Origin: Casuarius casuarius
Lineage: Eukaryota; Chordata; Aves; Casuariiformes; Casuariidae
DNA length: 64,000 nt
Assembly: GCA_003342895.1 (NCBI GenBank)
Contig: PTFA01000192.1
Span: 818,006 to 882,005 of the forward strand
Direction of reading: 5' to 3'
The position numbers were made by a program, and so were the translations under genes. Shown piece after piece: positions 21,561 through 35,671 of this stretch (position 1 is its first letter; the number at the start of each line of letters is the position of its first letter). The notes below the pieces were generated by a model. The model searched no databases, was not told the origin of the DNA, and saw nothing but the letters and a program-made list of their open reading frames with translations.

Positions 21561-24500
21561 CCACCTTCACAGGAGATGGAGCTTAGCCAGGGCCTGTCCA
21601 GGGCCGCTGAACGAACTCCTCCAGAAACGGGGAGCCACCAAAACTCGCCACCGTCTTCTGCTGCCTGGAAAACGTTTCTTAGGCTTACAAGTCTCTAGCA
21701 CCTGCAAAGGAGTAATATTTACAAGTGTTTCCGCAGAAATGATCCTCAGCAGTCACCTGTCCTTGAAGGTGGATGAGAAACCACCACAAGAGAAGGGGTT
21801 CGTGCGCTAGGAGCAGGGAGCACAGAATGATGTAGAGGAAACCCAGTGGGTGACCTTCAGCAGTTCGTGTCTCTGGCATGCACTTCAACAAGTACATCTG
21901 CTACAAAGCGCCCAGGGGGTTGTGGGTGGAATGCATATCTAGCTATTTGACATCTCCTAAGGTCCTAAGCAGGTCCTAGGGCCACCTTTTCAAGGACTTA
22001 TTTAGGTAGGACACAAGAAAATAGGAACATCATGAGTAGATCAGCACTGAGATGTCCAAGCTCATTTGCGCATTGTTCTGGTACACAGAAAAGTATTTCT
22101 ACTGTCAGACCACTATATTAAATGGTAGATTATTTTTTTAAGGTCTCCTAGGATATTTTCCATCAGAGCAGGGACATATTTCTACATCTTTAGCCATCTT
22201 TCCTCCACAGCTGTGCTGAGCTTCTTCCTTACTGTGACTGCATTTCTATGGATGCTTTTTGTATACGAAGTTTGAGACGGGATTAAGCTGACTATAAATG
22301 GCAAATATTAGAGAAAAATGTATGATGAGAGCAAGTTAATATGTATTAATCATTTCGTTCTAAAGCTTTCATTTTCACACAACATATTTGATCTGTTTAC
22401 TTGTGGATTAAGTAATTGTCAGAGTCCTTGTTCTTACTGCAGCTGTTTAAGAACAACCTGCTCAAAGTTCACGGTTGAGAATTACAATCGTTGGACTAAC
22501 CATTAAATAGACCTAACAGATTATAACAATTTTTCAACTCTGTAACAGCATTGTCATTGAATATTCAGGGTTTCTGAACTGTATTGCAAAAATAAATAAG
22601 CTTCCAGCTTATTTTTAATCATTCTTTTCTTATATTATAGTTCCATGTTTTAGAAGGAACAGAGAAAAATAGTTAGTATAAAGTTTACTCTGTATCTCAA
22701 GTTAAAAGCTTCAGAAGAAAAAAAAAAGAAGCAAAAGAAGGTCAGAACATTTCCCTGAATTGCAGCAACCTGTTTTTAATCCCTTTCCAGTGCTGGACTG
22801 GAAAACATAAAAAACTGTACTCCATTGATCAAGTTGAAATAAAAGGGGAAAAAATCCCACTCTCAGAGCAAGTAAACTTTTTTTAAAAAAAACAGTATCG
22901 ATAACTTGCTGCACTTTTTAGTATAGGAGATTTACAACCTGATATTTGATATGTGTCCTTTTAAAGTCAATTTTTTTTTTTTGCAAAATTAAAGCAATAC
23001 TTTACTAATGATTACTACAAAGGGTTCTCAAAATGAAAAAAGAAACCAATGGCATTTTGATCACAAGCTATAATTCTTTTCATATAAATAAAGGTATACA
23101 ATAAGAATTCACATGCTTGATACCATCAGTGTAATTTCTGCACAGTTATTCCCTTCTTTCTTCCTGCTTTTCGTTTCCTTTTCTCACCTCCACAATTAAC
23201 CAAAATTAAGTTTAAGCAGTTATTTGAATCAGTTATGTCACAGCTTTTAAAAAACAGCACTTTTTTGCCTAGAAGGATGTCTGATAAATTCTGGCCACAA
23301 GATGACATCAGCATGCAGCAAAGTTCCAGGCAAATTCCAAGACATGACAAAAATTTATATTCCTTGTTTTCTGGGAAATGTTTCCGGCAGTATAGAAGCT
23401 GATCCTGCAGTCCTCATTCATTCCAGTAGCTGTTATTCTCACATGCAGTTAGTTATACTGACTTCAGTGAAATATAGCTCTATAATTAAGGGCTATTTCA
23501 AAGAGAATGATCATCTTCTTTTTTAAGTGCCTTTAGGTACTGTTTGTAGCTTATTTTATTTTTTGGAAAATGCTATTAAGTATCTAACAATAGTCTGGTC
23601 ATTTCTGTATTTCACAGAGGTCTTATTCAGACAGAAATGTTAATTTTTAAAGCTGTTACACCACGGTTACTCTTCATTCTAATAATGGTTATAATGTAAT
23701 TTGAGTAGTTTTTCTGACTTGACATCCAGAAGCTGAACTCTTAATAGCAAAGAGCAAGAACATCTCTCTCCTTCCACCCCATCTAAACTTTTGAATGACT
23801 AGTAAGTGAATGTAACAAAGCCACTTACAGGGACTAGAAATAATTAAGACAAACAATTTAAGCAATTAAGTTTTTCAGATCTTCAAGCCTGTTTCAGCAG
23901 TACTTTAAAAGCCATTCTGTGATAAAAGACCTTTTAAAAAGTATTTCAAGAACTAGATTACAGAAATCTTTATGGGAGATATTCTTGTTATGGCTAATTG
24001 TGCAGTTGCACTAATATATAGCAGTGAACTCAATGTGCAAAAAGCCAAAGCAAATATTGAGTCTTCCTTAGTACAAATTCAGAGACCCAGATCCAGGAGC
24101 CTTTAATCAAATTTCCAATTAACTTCAAAGAGTTTTACTTGAGCAAAAATTGCAAGCAGAATCTAGTACAGAAAAATTACCATTTTAATTGCTACTAGTC
24201 TGATTAAGTGATCCAGCTTGCTGTTGATGCAGGCAGTTACATTAATACTAAAAATTTATTAATGGTCATTTATATTCTACAAAGCCTAATCTTGCCAAGC
24301 ATTTTTTTCCCCAGAAGACTGCAGCAAAGATCAGCACAGCTTCAAAACAACCGAGCACCTCCCTGAAGAAATGCTGTCTGATGGAGCTCCAAGAAATGAC
24401 CTTGCAGAAGAAACAAGATTTGGCAGCCTGGTATCACGATGCTGCCATGATTCCATAATGTCACAGGAAGTGGCAGCCGTGAAAAGCAGCACTGTTGATG

Positions 24501-25760
24501 CCGTTTGCAATGCGTGATTTTATTGTTGAACTTGCCTGTCTCTGTGCGGTGCTATATGTTTAACTATCAGTAGATGGCACTCTTCATGCTGCTCTGCACC
24601 TACAGGTCCATTTTATATGCAGATCATGGTTTTGGTGCGCATCCTCAAAACACATTACAAAATAAAAGACAGCGATACACATCAAAGCATGTCAGCAAAT
24701 TGTCGAGGTCAGTGCTGCCCTGGCCTAGGGAACCAGCCCAGCCAGAGCCATTAGCTAGCTCAGCAAGTGGAGTCGGCTGGAAGCACGGCAAGGCCCAGGT
24801 GGGATGTGCTGTCTTTCAGCGCAATAAAGCCCAAGGACACAAGAAAAACTGCCCGCAATAGCTGGACCATCTTGACTGGTATTTTTAACACCACAGTTTT
24901 TGAAAGCCCATGGAAAGAATGCAGCTGCCCTCTGCAGCTAGTTTGGTGGCCCCTTGGCTTACCCAGAGCCCTCGTGACAGGAGCCAGGGAATGATGTATT
25001 TAAAGCGGCACTTTTGCCATGCATTCCTCACCTTGGCTCTGACCCTCACTAAGCACGGGCATTTCCCAACATTGGATGACCTGCTAGCCACAGCCCCAGG
25101 GCAAAGCAACGTTCTGCCTCCGGGGGTTACAGCGAAGAGAGCCACCTGTACACAAGACACAAAAGCAAAACAGACATGAAAGTCCCATTGCATTGGCCAA
25201 GGAAGGCTTGGAAGCTAGTCCTAGAGGGTAGGCAGAAGATTGTTTGGCCTAAGCCTAGCTCACCTCTGAGAGTGCTGGTTGGCATCTGCTAAGAAGAAAA
25301 ACACCTTCTGTTGGTTCAATTTCATTTCACTTCCAGCATCAGGATAGCCCCTTAACCCCTTTTTGCCAGCATGGGGTTTCTCTACCCATTACAAGGCATA
25401 TGTAAAAATTTTCTATGTTAGCCTTTCATCCTGTTCTGATGCAAGCACCCAGAGTTTCTCTTCCCTTGTGCAGACCTGAGATGCCTGGAGAACCGCCTAA
25501 ATATAAGTACTGAATCCAAAACTGGGATCTTCAAAGCACCACACAGCTGGCACTTGTCCCTTAGAGTCACTTCAGCTTGGCGGGCAACTCAGTTCTCTTC
25601 TGTATCTTGGCTCATGGCTAGGTGTGACTGGGAACCACTCGTTAGGAGTTTCTTCCCGGTCTTCCTTGAAGAGCTCAGCTGGGTCCTGGCACTGGATCAG
25701 TGCAGAATGTAGCAGTTACTGTTTTTCTTTGAAAATGCCACTGAAAGAGGACATGGTGTT
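21561..25760. other. Intergenic, AT-rich; no gene seen
   Basis: Between CBX7 and PDGFB. From about 21900 to 24300 the sequence is markedly AT-rich, with many A/T runs and only short open frames. No repeat consensus was clearly recognised. From 24300 the composition returns to average. Confidence 0.6.
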
Positions 25761-25771
25761 TTCTTGCCTGT

Positions 25772-25845
25772 TAAAGATAGCTCAACAGTTACAGCACACA
25801 GCCAGCAATGCTAGTGATCAAGGTTCAATCCCTCTTCTGTGTGCG
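25772..25845 (+). repeat. tRNA-derived SINE head (decayed)
   Basis: The sequence has a tRNA A-box-like TAGCTCAACAG (from 25778) and a perfect B box GGTTCAATCC (25822-25831) at tRNA spacing. The flanking ends do not pair as an acceptor stem, so this is a SINE head, not a tRNA gene. The wording resembles SINE families common in turtles and crocodilians, and birds keep old copies (from memory). Confidence 0.6.
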
Positions 25846-27077
25846 GGGTTGTGAAATCCCATCTTCTCAGAGACTACCCTTAGCACCAGGTTATTATCTG
25901 TCTCAGGAGTAAGGGGGGGCACATATTCACCCATTGAAGATGCCTTGCTTGGTGCAAGACAAATTAGAAGTTGACTGAGCCAGGGAATAAGTAGCCATGT
26001 GACACATCTCAGCTTCACAGTTATTTGCCTGAACAAGAGGAGATCTGTGTCCCAGCCTCTGTTCCTAGAGCACGTGTACATTTTATGCAGTCCCCAAGTC
26101 ATGTGAAATACATAAATGGTTCCTCATGAAGGTGCTGAAATGCAGATCTCTACTTTTCAAGACAAACACTTGGTTAGAGAGCCATGCTGTTTTCTCTGGA
26201 CCACTTTGAATGCTCAGTACTTCTGTGTAAGAGCAAGACCAAAGTACACAGGTTTGGTAAACGAAGTACACCATTTTGCTAACTTTCTCTCTGGAAAGCT
26301 GTAGTAGGATTTTCTGTGCTCTGAAGCCTCGATCTGAAGTGTGGGTTGGCGAGGGAAAATAAGTGCTTTTAAAAATATATGTTTTTGTGGTTTCAGTGAA
26401 TTTGATTTCTGTTGTTTCAATTAATTTTAATGAATTTTGTTGTTTTAAGGAAAGTCTGCCTCTATCTGGACAAATTATAAGTCTTCAAAAAGCCTTAGTG
26501 CCCACACACTCTATAGAAATATCTTCAGCTGTTCAGCTGCTTAAAACTTGCAAAGAGTCCACCTTCATGTACGAGGCTCTTGTGGCAGCGGGGGTCCCTG
26601 CCATTCGCCTGCCTTCTGGCACCTCCTGCCTACAGCACGTCCAGCCCTAAAACCACTCCTTTTCACATGGCACTATTGGCATGTCTCCAGTTCTTCCACT
26701 GTGAAGGGGCCAGAGTTGCAATGCTAAGTTTCTTCATGCTCAAAGCACCCAGAAAATTTTGGTTTTTTGGAAGGCTTGACTTGATTGGCATTTGTATTCA
26801 GGTCACCTATTTTGGTGCCAGAGGCAGAGACCCAACCTTGAAGGCAGGATGCATCTGAGGTGTGCCCATGGGATGCAGAAGCTAAGAAGTGCTCTTAGTC
26901 CATAGTACTGCCATGCCCTGCCATGCCATGTCACAGCACACTACACCACACTATGGCACACCGGTGTCTCTCAGGTACCACAGTGATAAGGCTACAATCA
27001 CAAGTGCAGTTGCTATTTGATTGCTGTGGAGGATGACAGCTTAGGTGAAGTTCCCTGCTCCCTGGGCTGGCTCTGAA

Positions 27078-27195
27078 TTTTACATTAGACAATCGCTAGG
27101 TAAAAATAAAAATAACTGGGAGCAGAGCAGGTAATCAAATCTCTCAATCCCTGCTGAGTGCCCAGACTACTAGGCTGAAGGGGTTCCTCCTTCCT
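27078..27195 (-). repeat. tRNA-derived SINE, reverse copy
   Basis: On the minus strand it reads '...agcctagtagtctgggcact', a degraded A box. It continues with 'gagagatttgattacctgct' and 'ctgc', a degraded B box, in the order and spacing of the 25.8-kb element. It appears to belong to the same or a related family. Confidence 0.5.
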
Positions 27196-28084
27196 GAATC
27201 TCCTTTGGCCCCACAAATCTTCCATCCCTGCCTGGATGCTTCCAGCTTCCTGCTAGCCTATAATTTCCTGGGTAGAGCAAACTGAGGTGGTAAAAAGGAC
27301 AGGTTTCAGTACTTCTAGGCTGAGGAGAATACTTAGCTCAGACCTCCTGCTTTCTGGGAGAAGGCTCTGACTGCACAGCTACCATGCTACACACATGCCA
27401 CGCACTGCGTAGAGCCTTTGGAAGAGAAGACTCTGCTCTGTTGGGTGCCTGACCCTGGAAGATGAAGGAGGAGGTAGATGGAGGAAAGGGAGAAATGCTC
27501 AGGTACTAAGCTGCAGGGAAGGAGGGGAGCTCTGAAACTTTTTCTGCCTGCTGGCTCTGGGCAGCCTCCTGTCCCAGGTGGTGGTTTCATGATTTGCCCT
27601 TTGGGTGCCTGACTCTGCTCCTTATACCAGCAGAGGCCAGAAGCCTGAATGCAGTCCTCAGAGGCACCTCGCTATCCGTCTTGCTCCCTGGGTCTGGAAA
27701 GGCAGTGGTTGCTACCAGTGCCACAATTACACTTCATGTAGAGCATTTGTTTTCTTTCTCTTAGATGATTTCCGATGGAAAAACATGAGGACCAGCTGGT
27801 TTCTTCCTGAGGTCATGTCCTTTTGGCTCTTTAGAGCCTTTCCTAATCCTCATGACCTCACCACTGTTCTCACTAATCTAACAAAGCTCAACCTCTGCCT
27901 TTGGAAAAATGACAGTTTGCAGCTTGTGTCTGCGGAGAGTCCTGGTGGAGGACAGGGAGCAAGCCAGCACGTACCAGGAGGAGGACGCAGGTTGCAGCAC
28001 TGTGCGTTGTGTCAACTCTCTGCCCTATCCCTTGGAAGCAGCATTTCCAGGGGGTGATGCAGAGGAAGGGGTTATTCTCAGTAC

Positions 28085-28300
28085 TGCTGTTGACTGTTGA
28101 CTTGCCTTGTGTCTTAGGGCTTGGCAAAAAGCTGCTTTGTGGCTTCGTTTCCTTGTCCCTGCAACAGGAATAGTATTATCTGCTATCTAATGGCTGTGTC
28201 ATAAGGATTGAATAAGTGATTTTTTTAAAACATTGGGAGATGGATGAAAGGCATGAGAGAGGAGTGAAATGCTCTAATGAAACCTTAGCAACCGCCTTTG
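28085..28300 (+). repeat. MIR-like SINE relic
   Basis: The order 'cttgccttgtgtcttagggc', 'ttcgtttccttgtccctgca', 'aatagtattatctgctatct' and 'aaggattgaataagtg' follows the MIR consensus from its conserved core to its tail. Divergence is high, as expected for an ancient amniote element. Confidence 0.5.
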
Positions 28301-31300
28301 CCTGTTTTCCCTGCACACACTGATATGTGTCTTGCATGCAGTGCTTCCTCGGGAAAGAGCTCGCTTGAAGCATGCATCACTTGGAGGCAGAGTGCTAACA
28401 ACCAGCTTCCCTGGTTGCCTCCCACTGAAGCCTACGTGTCAGGATAAATGCCATAAGGCCAAAACCGTTAAAGAACAAATCTCTAGGTCAAAGCAGTTCT
28501 TCACCACAGACCTCAACCCATGTAGGATCAGAGGTGGGGGGAGAGAGGAGCCCTGCAGACAACCTGCAATTCCCGTTGCTCGAGACATCCTGCTGCAGGG
28601 GGTATAACAGGTGCAACCGAGTCCTGCAGGTTCCCTTCTCTCTGCGTCATGTTGGACTCAGCATAGCAGCTGTTCATTAGGTGGCACTATAGGTCCATGA
28701 TTTCATGGGCGAGTGCAATCTCTAGAGGGCTCCTCAAGGTCTGGGCTGTGGTTTGGAGGCTCAGAGGCTTTATTGCCCTATTTGCATATGTTTTTCTGGG
28801 GAAACATGCTGTCCTGACAGTCCTGGAATGACACAGAGCTGCTATTGCAAAAGCAAAGCAGCAGCAATCAAGACTTCCTGTGTGGCCTCCTGGGCCTGAA
28901 GTCTCCAATAATTGCCCTGGAGGGACCACACAGCTTGAGGTAAAACCAGTGCAGATGACTGAGGCTCCACCTGCTCTCGGTCCTTAGCTGTACAAAGGCA
29001 GCGCGAAGGGCAGTGCTGTGGGACTGCTCCTTTCTCCTGAACCATGCGACACCAGAGCCAGGTCCCCCTGCAGTCCTGGGAAATGTCTTCTCTCAGACGG
29101 CCTACAGAGGGGCCTCACTGCAGCGCTGGGAAATGTCTTCTCTCAGACGGCCTACAGAGGGGCCTCACAGGCTCCTGGAGACCCAGAGGGAGCAATGTGC
29201 TCTTAGAGGTGGCGGCCTCTGCACTATGCCGCTGCATCTCTGCCTCCCACCTCTGCCACAGGGCCATAGTGCGGGGCCTTTGGACCCGGGGCTGGAGCCT
29301 GCTGTGCTTTTGAGTAGAAGATACCCAACACATCTGGGATTGCTTTTCCACCAAAACCTCCTGAGCTGAACTGGGGTAGGGAAGGTGCCTTTGTTCTGCT
29401 AAACCCCCCCCCCCCCACCTACTTCCTCACCTTGATTTCCTTGGCATTTTTCTGGGTAAATGTTTATACAAGTTTTCAACGCCAGGGAGAGCGCTGGCAA
29501 GATCTGGGAGTGCTTCCCTTGCATAATTTGGCTGAAGTGCTTTAACTCTCTTCCCCCAGTGCTGCCAGTTATTCCAGGCCTGACTCAGTCCTCACAAACA
29601 TATGTATTCGCAACTCTACTTAGGCACACCTGCCTTCGCTGGCAACTGCCACGGCTATTCCAGTCGCAGCACCCCTGCTAGAGCTGGGGCCAGGCTCTTC
29701 CATCCCAGCTGGCAGCTTAGCCGATCCCCAGCCCTGGGTCAGCAACCTGCAGCCTACTCAGTGCTCCCCTGTCTGAAACTGGAAGATAAATGTCCTTGAA
29801 ATCTGAAGTAACCACGATAATTTTATTTTGAACGGGAAAATGCACTGTTTTCCCCCTTATCTAATTGATTAGGAATGTCAAATATTCTTTTCTGTACACT
29901 GTGCATGCCTCTTATTTATGTAGGAAGCAGCTGGTCTAGGGATTCAGCCAAACACTTTTTTAAGCTAAAAAATTATACTTTCTTTTTTTTGGGGGGGGGG
30001 AAGGTATCATTGTATTTCATTGCAAGTTGACAGATAGAATCCATCTCTCAGCTTTTCCCTCTGCGTCCGAACATGTCTCTGGGAAACGCTTGCCACATCC
30101 CTGCTTCAAAGAGAACTGCAGGTGTCTGGGAGAAAAGGGCTGAGGAGGGAGCTCTGGTAGAGGTGTTGGTGTTGGAACGTGGTCAGGCTGATGGGACATT
30201 TGCAGCTCAAGAGCCGCGTCTGGGCGCCTGAATGACATCAGAAAAAATCTTGTCTTTTGTCTGGATAGATTTCTGCCTACTTCTATTTATGCACAGTGCT
30301 GAGCAGTACTAGATACAGCAGTTACTATCTAGAGAATGATATTAGCTTTGGGTCCTCGTGACTGTGTAAGTAATTGCTTTCTGTAATGGGCTTAAAATGG
30401 AGCGTACGTTCCTGTTTTTTTTCTCAGTATGCAGTTAAGCTTCTCACCCAAAATTTTACAGGGTTAGACTGAGTTTCATAAAGTTTTCCTAGGAAGTATC
30501 TGCAGTTCCAGCGTAGTTAGGTTTGTTTTTGACAGAATATGTTCATTTAGTCTGGTTGACAGATAAACTGCTGTAAACTTGCAAAATCTTGCAGAAAGAC
30601 GGTTCTTGATATGATTTGGTCAAATGGGCAATTAAAACTCTGAAACGATTTAGTATTCTTTAGAGTCACCTGTCATAACACCTGCAAGTCCATGCCAGGA
30701 AGGCTGCCAATCAGTAAAAGTATGCTGTAGAATAAACATTTAAATAATTTAAACAGGAGGGAAAATAGACAATTGGCATTATAGATGTCACCATAAAACA
30801 GTCAATACGTATGTGCACCTGACATAAAACTCCAGTAGAAGTGGAGCATTAATCCACCAGCAAGGGTGTGATCTCTTTTCCCACACCAGCAAATCCCAGT
30901 TGTGTTCCCATTCCCACAGTTGATATAGGCACTACCACATGTCAGAGACTTAATTTTGCCAGTCTTTCACTGCTCCACTTAAAAGGCCTCATCCCAAAGT
31001 AGCCTGCTGCAGCTTCACCTGACCATAGGTGTGAGTGCTTAGTCTGATAAAGGGGAATAGATAAAAGTGGTAATGAGGACATTATAAGGCCACGTATTGA
31101 ATGACGTACATAAAAATATACCTCAGATATCTCCGTTCACAGAAGATGACAGCAGCAGCAGATCAAAGTTAACCTTGTGTTCCCCTGGATGCTCTGTCTT
31201 CTGCAGGAAAGCTTATGACCCAAACAGAAGACTGGATTCAAGGTATCCTACCTGTACAGCCACAGACTACCCTAGCACAATGCTATTCTATGAATGCTGT

Positions 31301-34300
31301 GATTTCATCACTCCAGCACTTTGAATCTTGAATTTTAATATTAATGATCTAAACTTCACTTGGGCAGTAATCTTTCTTTCAGTGTAGTTTTGGCATCATC
31401 TGCAGGAGGTTTAGACTTCGCTGGAGAGAGGTGGAACATACCAAACAAATGGGGTAGTGTCTTACCTCACCTCTTAAAAATGCTCACCTAACTTCTTCAC
31501 TCAGAGATCACCGAACCAGCAATAGATTCCCACTTTCTGTAATGCAGATCAGCCTGGCAGCTTCCAAATCGCAGATGTGTGCATGCCTCTGTAATCGAAC
31601 TGGGATCTTCCTGGACTTTGCCATTGATTTCAAGAGCCCTTATGATGAACAGAGCAGCCAAAAATCAGGTTCAAGTATGGGAGCAAACAGAGGTATTGCC
31701 AGGTAAGGAGGAACTTATCCCAAACCAGATAGCACATTTCCACCAGTCAAAGAGCCGGGCTGACCATGGCAGGTTGCTACAGTAAGTGGTCATTTTGATG
31801 GCTACCTTGAAAATAAGACAGTCTGGTGAGTTGGTGTGACTCTGATACAGCTTTCAGCAGGCTCACACTTGAGTAGTCACACTGTCAGCCAAGCCCACCA
31901 CCCATCAGACTCCACGCTTGATTTGGGATCACCATTAAAATGGTTTGAAGAGCACATTAGTAGAAGTATTGAGACAACTTGGGCTATCCTATTGTGCAAT
32001 CTCCCTTGCTATATCCTAGCTGTTCAGTGTTTTCCTAGGGGCCTTCAAAGCTGAATATGCGGCTGGCCTTAGGGCTCATGCCAGAATTGTGCTCCGTGCC
32101 TCAAAGATGAATATATCGCACTCCTTAAGCCATCCAAATCATCCAGTTGTGCTGTTGTAGCTGCCCTCTAACTGAATTGCTGAATGCTGCCTGATGAACT
32201 TGTAGGGACAAGGCTGCTGAAAAACTTGACTTCATCTGATCTGGCAGGAAATGCTGAGATTTGTTTAATCAGCTAGCCAAACAACCTCCAGCACCTGCTC
32301 CCTTAGTGGCAGAGGCCAAGCAGCAAACATTTTGCTAGATCAAAGTTTCCACCAAGCTCGTGTTGATGGGCGGGACATCCATTGGCAGGGCCCTTCTCAG
32401 AGCCCCTGAGAGCTGTTCGTGGTGGCTGAACAGGATGTAGTGTCAAACTTGGTCAAGCTGGTTGCTTCCACAAGGCATGACGACATATACAGTAACTTGG
32501 GCTGAATATTTGGTTTTGGCTCTCCTGGGTTTTTATGCGTGTTATGAAGAGAAGGTGAATTGCCAAAGGTCTGGCATCTCACAAAAGCAATTGCCCTGCC
32601 AGAGCCAGGGAAAACTCAATACTCAGAAGCAAGTTGTCAGCCCGTGCTCCTCTTTTCTATATGTTTCAAGGTCTCTGAGGGACATATTCTTTGACACTGT
32701 TGCCAGATGATGAGGCATGCTCTGCATGCTGAGCAATCTGGATTTTGCTGAGGTAGTGGTTCCTCTGATCAAATTTTAGCACTAACCATAGTTGAATAAA
32801 TCAAGACAAGAGCTGTGTTCCTGGACTTGCTGCTGCTTGTCATACACTGGTACATTGTTCTCCAGAGGTGGGATTCACTGTGCTTGCTGTTTGACAGCTG
32901 AAAATTAAGCATCTTAAATTGGGCTGACTAAAAAGTAAGCAAACACTAGCAGCCCTTGTCTCATTCTCCAGACAAAGGAGAGAGTTCGGCACTGCCACAA
33001 CATGATTCATCCTGACCTGAAAAAAATTAAGTCAGGGAACTGAATCGCTTTCTGGACATGCCCATCTCTCTCTGTTGACTAATGAGGGAGCTGAGACAGC
33101 TGGGAGAGACTTCAGAGCCAATGTTTAGGTGTCTGCTGTGAGATGAATCCCACTGTCAGCCAAGGAGCTAAGCTTTCTCCCCAGGTCGGTGATTGGAGTT
33201 ACATCCAAGGGTGGATGGTTTTGGGTACACATGGAGAGCAGAGCAAGTGCGTGAGATGTAATGCACAACCTTCTGCAGGGCTGCATGCTGCATCACAACC
33301 CTCTTCCAATTTCCTCCCTAAAGACTTCCCACTAATCCACCTCCAAAACTCCTTTGGCATGAATAACATCTGCTCAGAAAATGGCTTTCACTATCGGAGA
33401 TACTGACTTGAATGCTGACGTGACTGACCATGTATATGTACTACAGTAGGAAACATGTTTAGCTTCTGGGTGGGGGAAGGACAAACCAAAACAGTGACAA
33501 CAAGATGCCTCCTTCACAACGCATTTTTTATAGCCCAAGACACAAACATATCGCCCCGGGGCAGCACCTGACATCTGAGCCCAGACAATGTAAGAAGGTG
33601 TAACCGCAGATCTGGCCTTTCTGCATTGCCTCAGGAATGTCAGTGCACAAAACAAATCCTTGAAACAAATTAGTCTGCTCGACTTTTGCTTCCAAATTAC
33701 AATGTCAGTGGCATCCAACTGACTATATTTAAATGTCTCTGTTGTTGAGCAATCCAAGTATGATGGTTTTTGTTTATTCTAACTTCTCTCCTGATAAATT
33801 TTGCAGTGTCAGTGGGTGTCAGTGGACATGTATGTCAAACGCCCACTCGTACTTGCCATTTGCTACTCCAGTGCAGAGTATTGCCCTCTTTTCTGGTGCT
33901 GGACACAAAGCTCATCATCTGTGTATGCTATTGACTGAGTATTGAACCTTGTGGGCAAGCTTGGGGCTGCTCCTCTGGTATGACAGTGTTGGGAACAGAG
34001 CTGCGACATGGCTGGCAGCACCTGAGAGCAACTGGACCACAACAGCTCAAGGGTCCATGCTGGCCAATAGCCTATGTCCTCACATAAGAAAACAGAAATT
34101 TGGGGGAGCAGGTACACAGCTGAAGTAATGCCATTTGGTGTAAAAAAGACCCCATTTTGCTTAAAAAAGCAGGTCAAGTACTGCATTTTTTCCTCTTTCT
34201 TTCTTTCACCTGCTATTTAATCAGAAATCCCAATAATATTCATACAGAGAGATGTAGATCTGATCAAACCCTTGATTAATGTTGACTGAAACTGCCAACA

Positions 34301-34850
34301 AACAAGAGGCATGGTGTCTCAGATGCAGAATTTATCAGGAAAGAAGTTAGAATAAACAAAAACAGTTTTACTTGGATTCCTCATTTGGAAGCAAAACCCC
34401 AATAAAAAGAAAGCTGAACACAAGCCAATGGGAACTGAAGACTGGAGAGCGAAGGTGCAGGTAATAGGGTTTCCCCTTGTCCTAAATTGGAAGCCTGGCC
34501 AGAAAAGTCATGAGCAAGAAGCTGTTCATCCCATGCATGATGTATATTGTTTTGTTAGCCTGATTTATTTAATCTGGCAATCAATCAACATATATCACAT
34601 GACTGCTGTGTTCTGGAGTCTTAGTATTTTTACTGTATGCCTACCTATAATTTTTGGTGTGACATAACAGGGACTGGCTGAGTGCCTATTAGGAGAGAAA
34701 AACCTGCTTTGATCCATCTACCGCCATGGTAGATGAAGCTCGAGTGAGCCCAGAGCTTGTGTGAAGCCCAGAGCATGTTTGTGGCCATACGCTTGTGAGC
34801 AGAAAAGTCTTCACCAGTGCTAGGATTGGCCTCACTGATGATCTTCCCAT
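28301..34850. other. Intergenic; no gene seen
   Basis: Apart from the tandem duplication at 29.07 kb and homopolymers (C13 at 29404-29416, T8G10 at 29983-30000), nothing was recognised. Open frames are short and unrelated to known families. The GC content is moderate. Confidence 0.55.
29068..29168. repeat. 50-bp tandem duplication (two copies)
   Basis: Copies at 29068-29117 and 29118-29167 are identical apart from two adjacent bases near their start. The unit includes 'ctgggaaatgtcttctctca' and 'gacggcctacagaggggcct'. The near-identity implies a recent duplication in non-coding DNA. Confidence 0.95.
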
Positions 34851-35298
34851 CCATCTTCCCGGCCTCAAAGCCCTGTGACGCATCCGGGATGGCACGGCGG
34901 CCTCCAGCTGTCTTGTAAAGATATTAGCCTGCCTGTTAGAAACACTGACGAAACCCTCGTTGCAGCAGGAAAGCCGAGGACGAGGGGTATTGGGCAGCGC
35001 AGCCGCATAGGCGCTGGGTGGCAAGGGGAGTGCCTGGGCTCGCATGTGCCAAGCCATCCTTGCTCCTCTGCAGAGCTGGGAATAGCCGATTTATGGGGAG
35101 GGGAGCAGGAGCAGCGCCGAAGAAATGACGTTCCCGTGCTGGGAGCCAGCAGCCCAGACAGAGCCCCGCTCGGCACAGGAGGAAAAACAAGAAGGCCCTC
35201 AAGGGCCTTGTTGCGAGAAGGAAGTATTATTTAACGTGCATTGTGTTGGGAAACGAAAACAAGGGTCCTGGCCTTGGGCCAGGTCCATTAGCCTCCTT

Positions 35299-35331
35299 TC
35301 TTTTTTTTTTCTTTTTTTTTTTCTCTTTTCT
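35299..35331. repeat. T-rich tract
   Basis: Runs of T separated by single C (about 30 nt) at the left edge of the orphan CpG island. A similar T-rich tract with a TTTC microsatellite is at 37661-37708. Confidence 0.8.
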
Positions 35332-35581
35332 TCGGGACAATTGTTCTAGCGAAGTCCTTTTTGTTTTGTTTGGTGTTTTCGGCGTTGACAATGCTCACGG
35401 CAATTTCTCAGCCCGCTTCCTGTGTTTTTGGCGCACAGGGCTGCCCGAGCACCAGGCCCGACTTCCTGCGGCAGAGACGGCCGCCAGCACCGACGGCACG
35501 GCCCGGAGGTGCACGGGTTACATCACCGGGGGCTTCTCAGCCGGCCTCGAGCGGCAGTGGCGGCGGGCGCGAGCGAGCGGT

Positions 35582-35617
35582 GTGAGTCAGTGTGCGCATT
35601 TCTGCGCGGTGACTCAC
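35582..35617. promoter_or_regulatory. Inverted pair of AP-1 consensus sites
   Basis: TGAGTCA at 35583-35589 and TGACTCA at 35610-35616 are both perfect AP-1 heptamers. With one flanking base each they form 8-bp inverted arms. Between them are TGCGCA and TGCGCG, which extend the dyad. Binding is inferred from motif only. Confidence 0.5.
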
Positions 35618-35671
35618 CGGCCCCCGTCGAGCGGCAGAAAGAAAAAAAATTCCAATCGCATTCTTTCGGGG

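Noticed and set aside
25772..25845. Possible functional tRNA gene
   Set aside because: The B box is good, but the ends cannot form an acceptor stem and the arms are mismatched, so a SINE head fits better.
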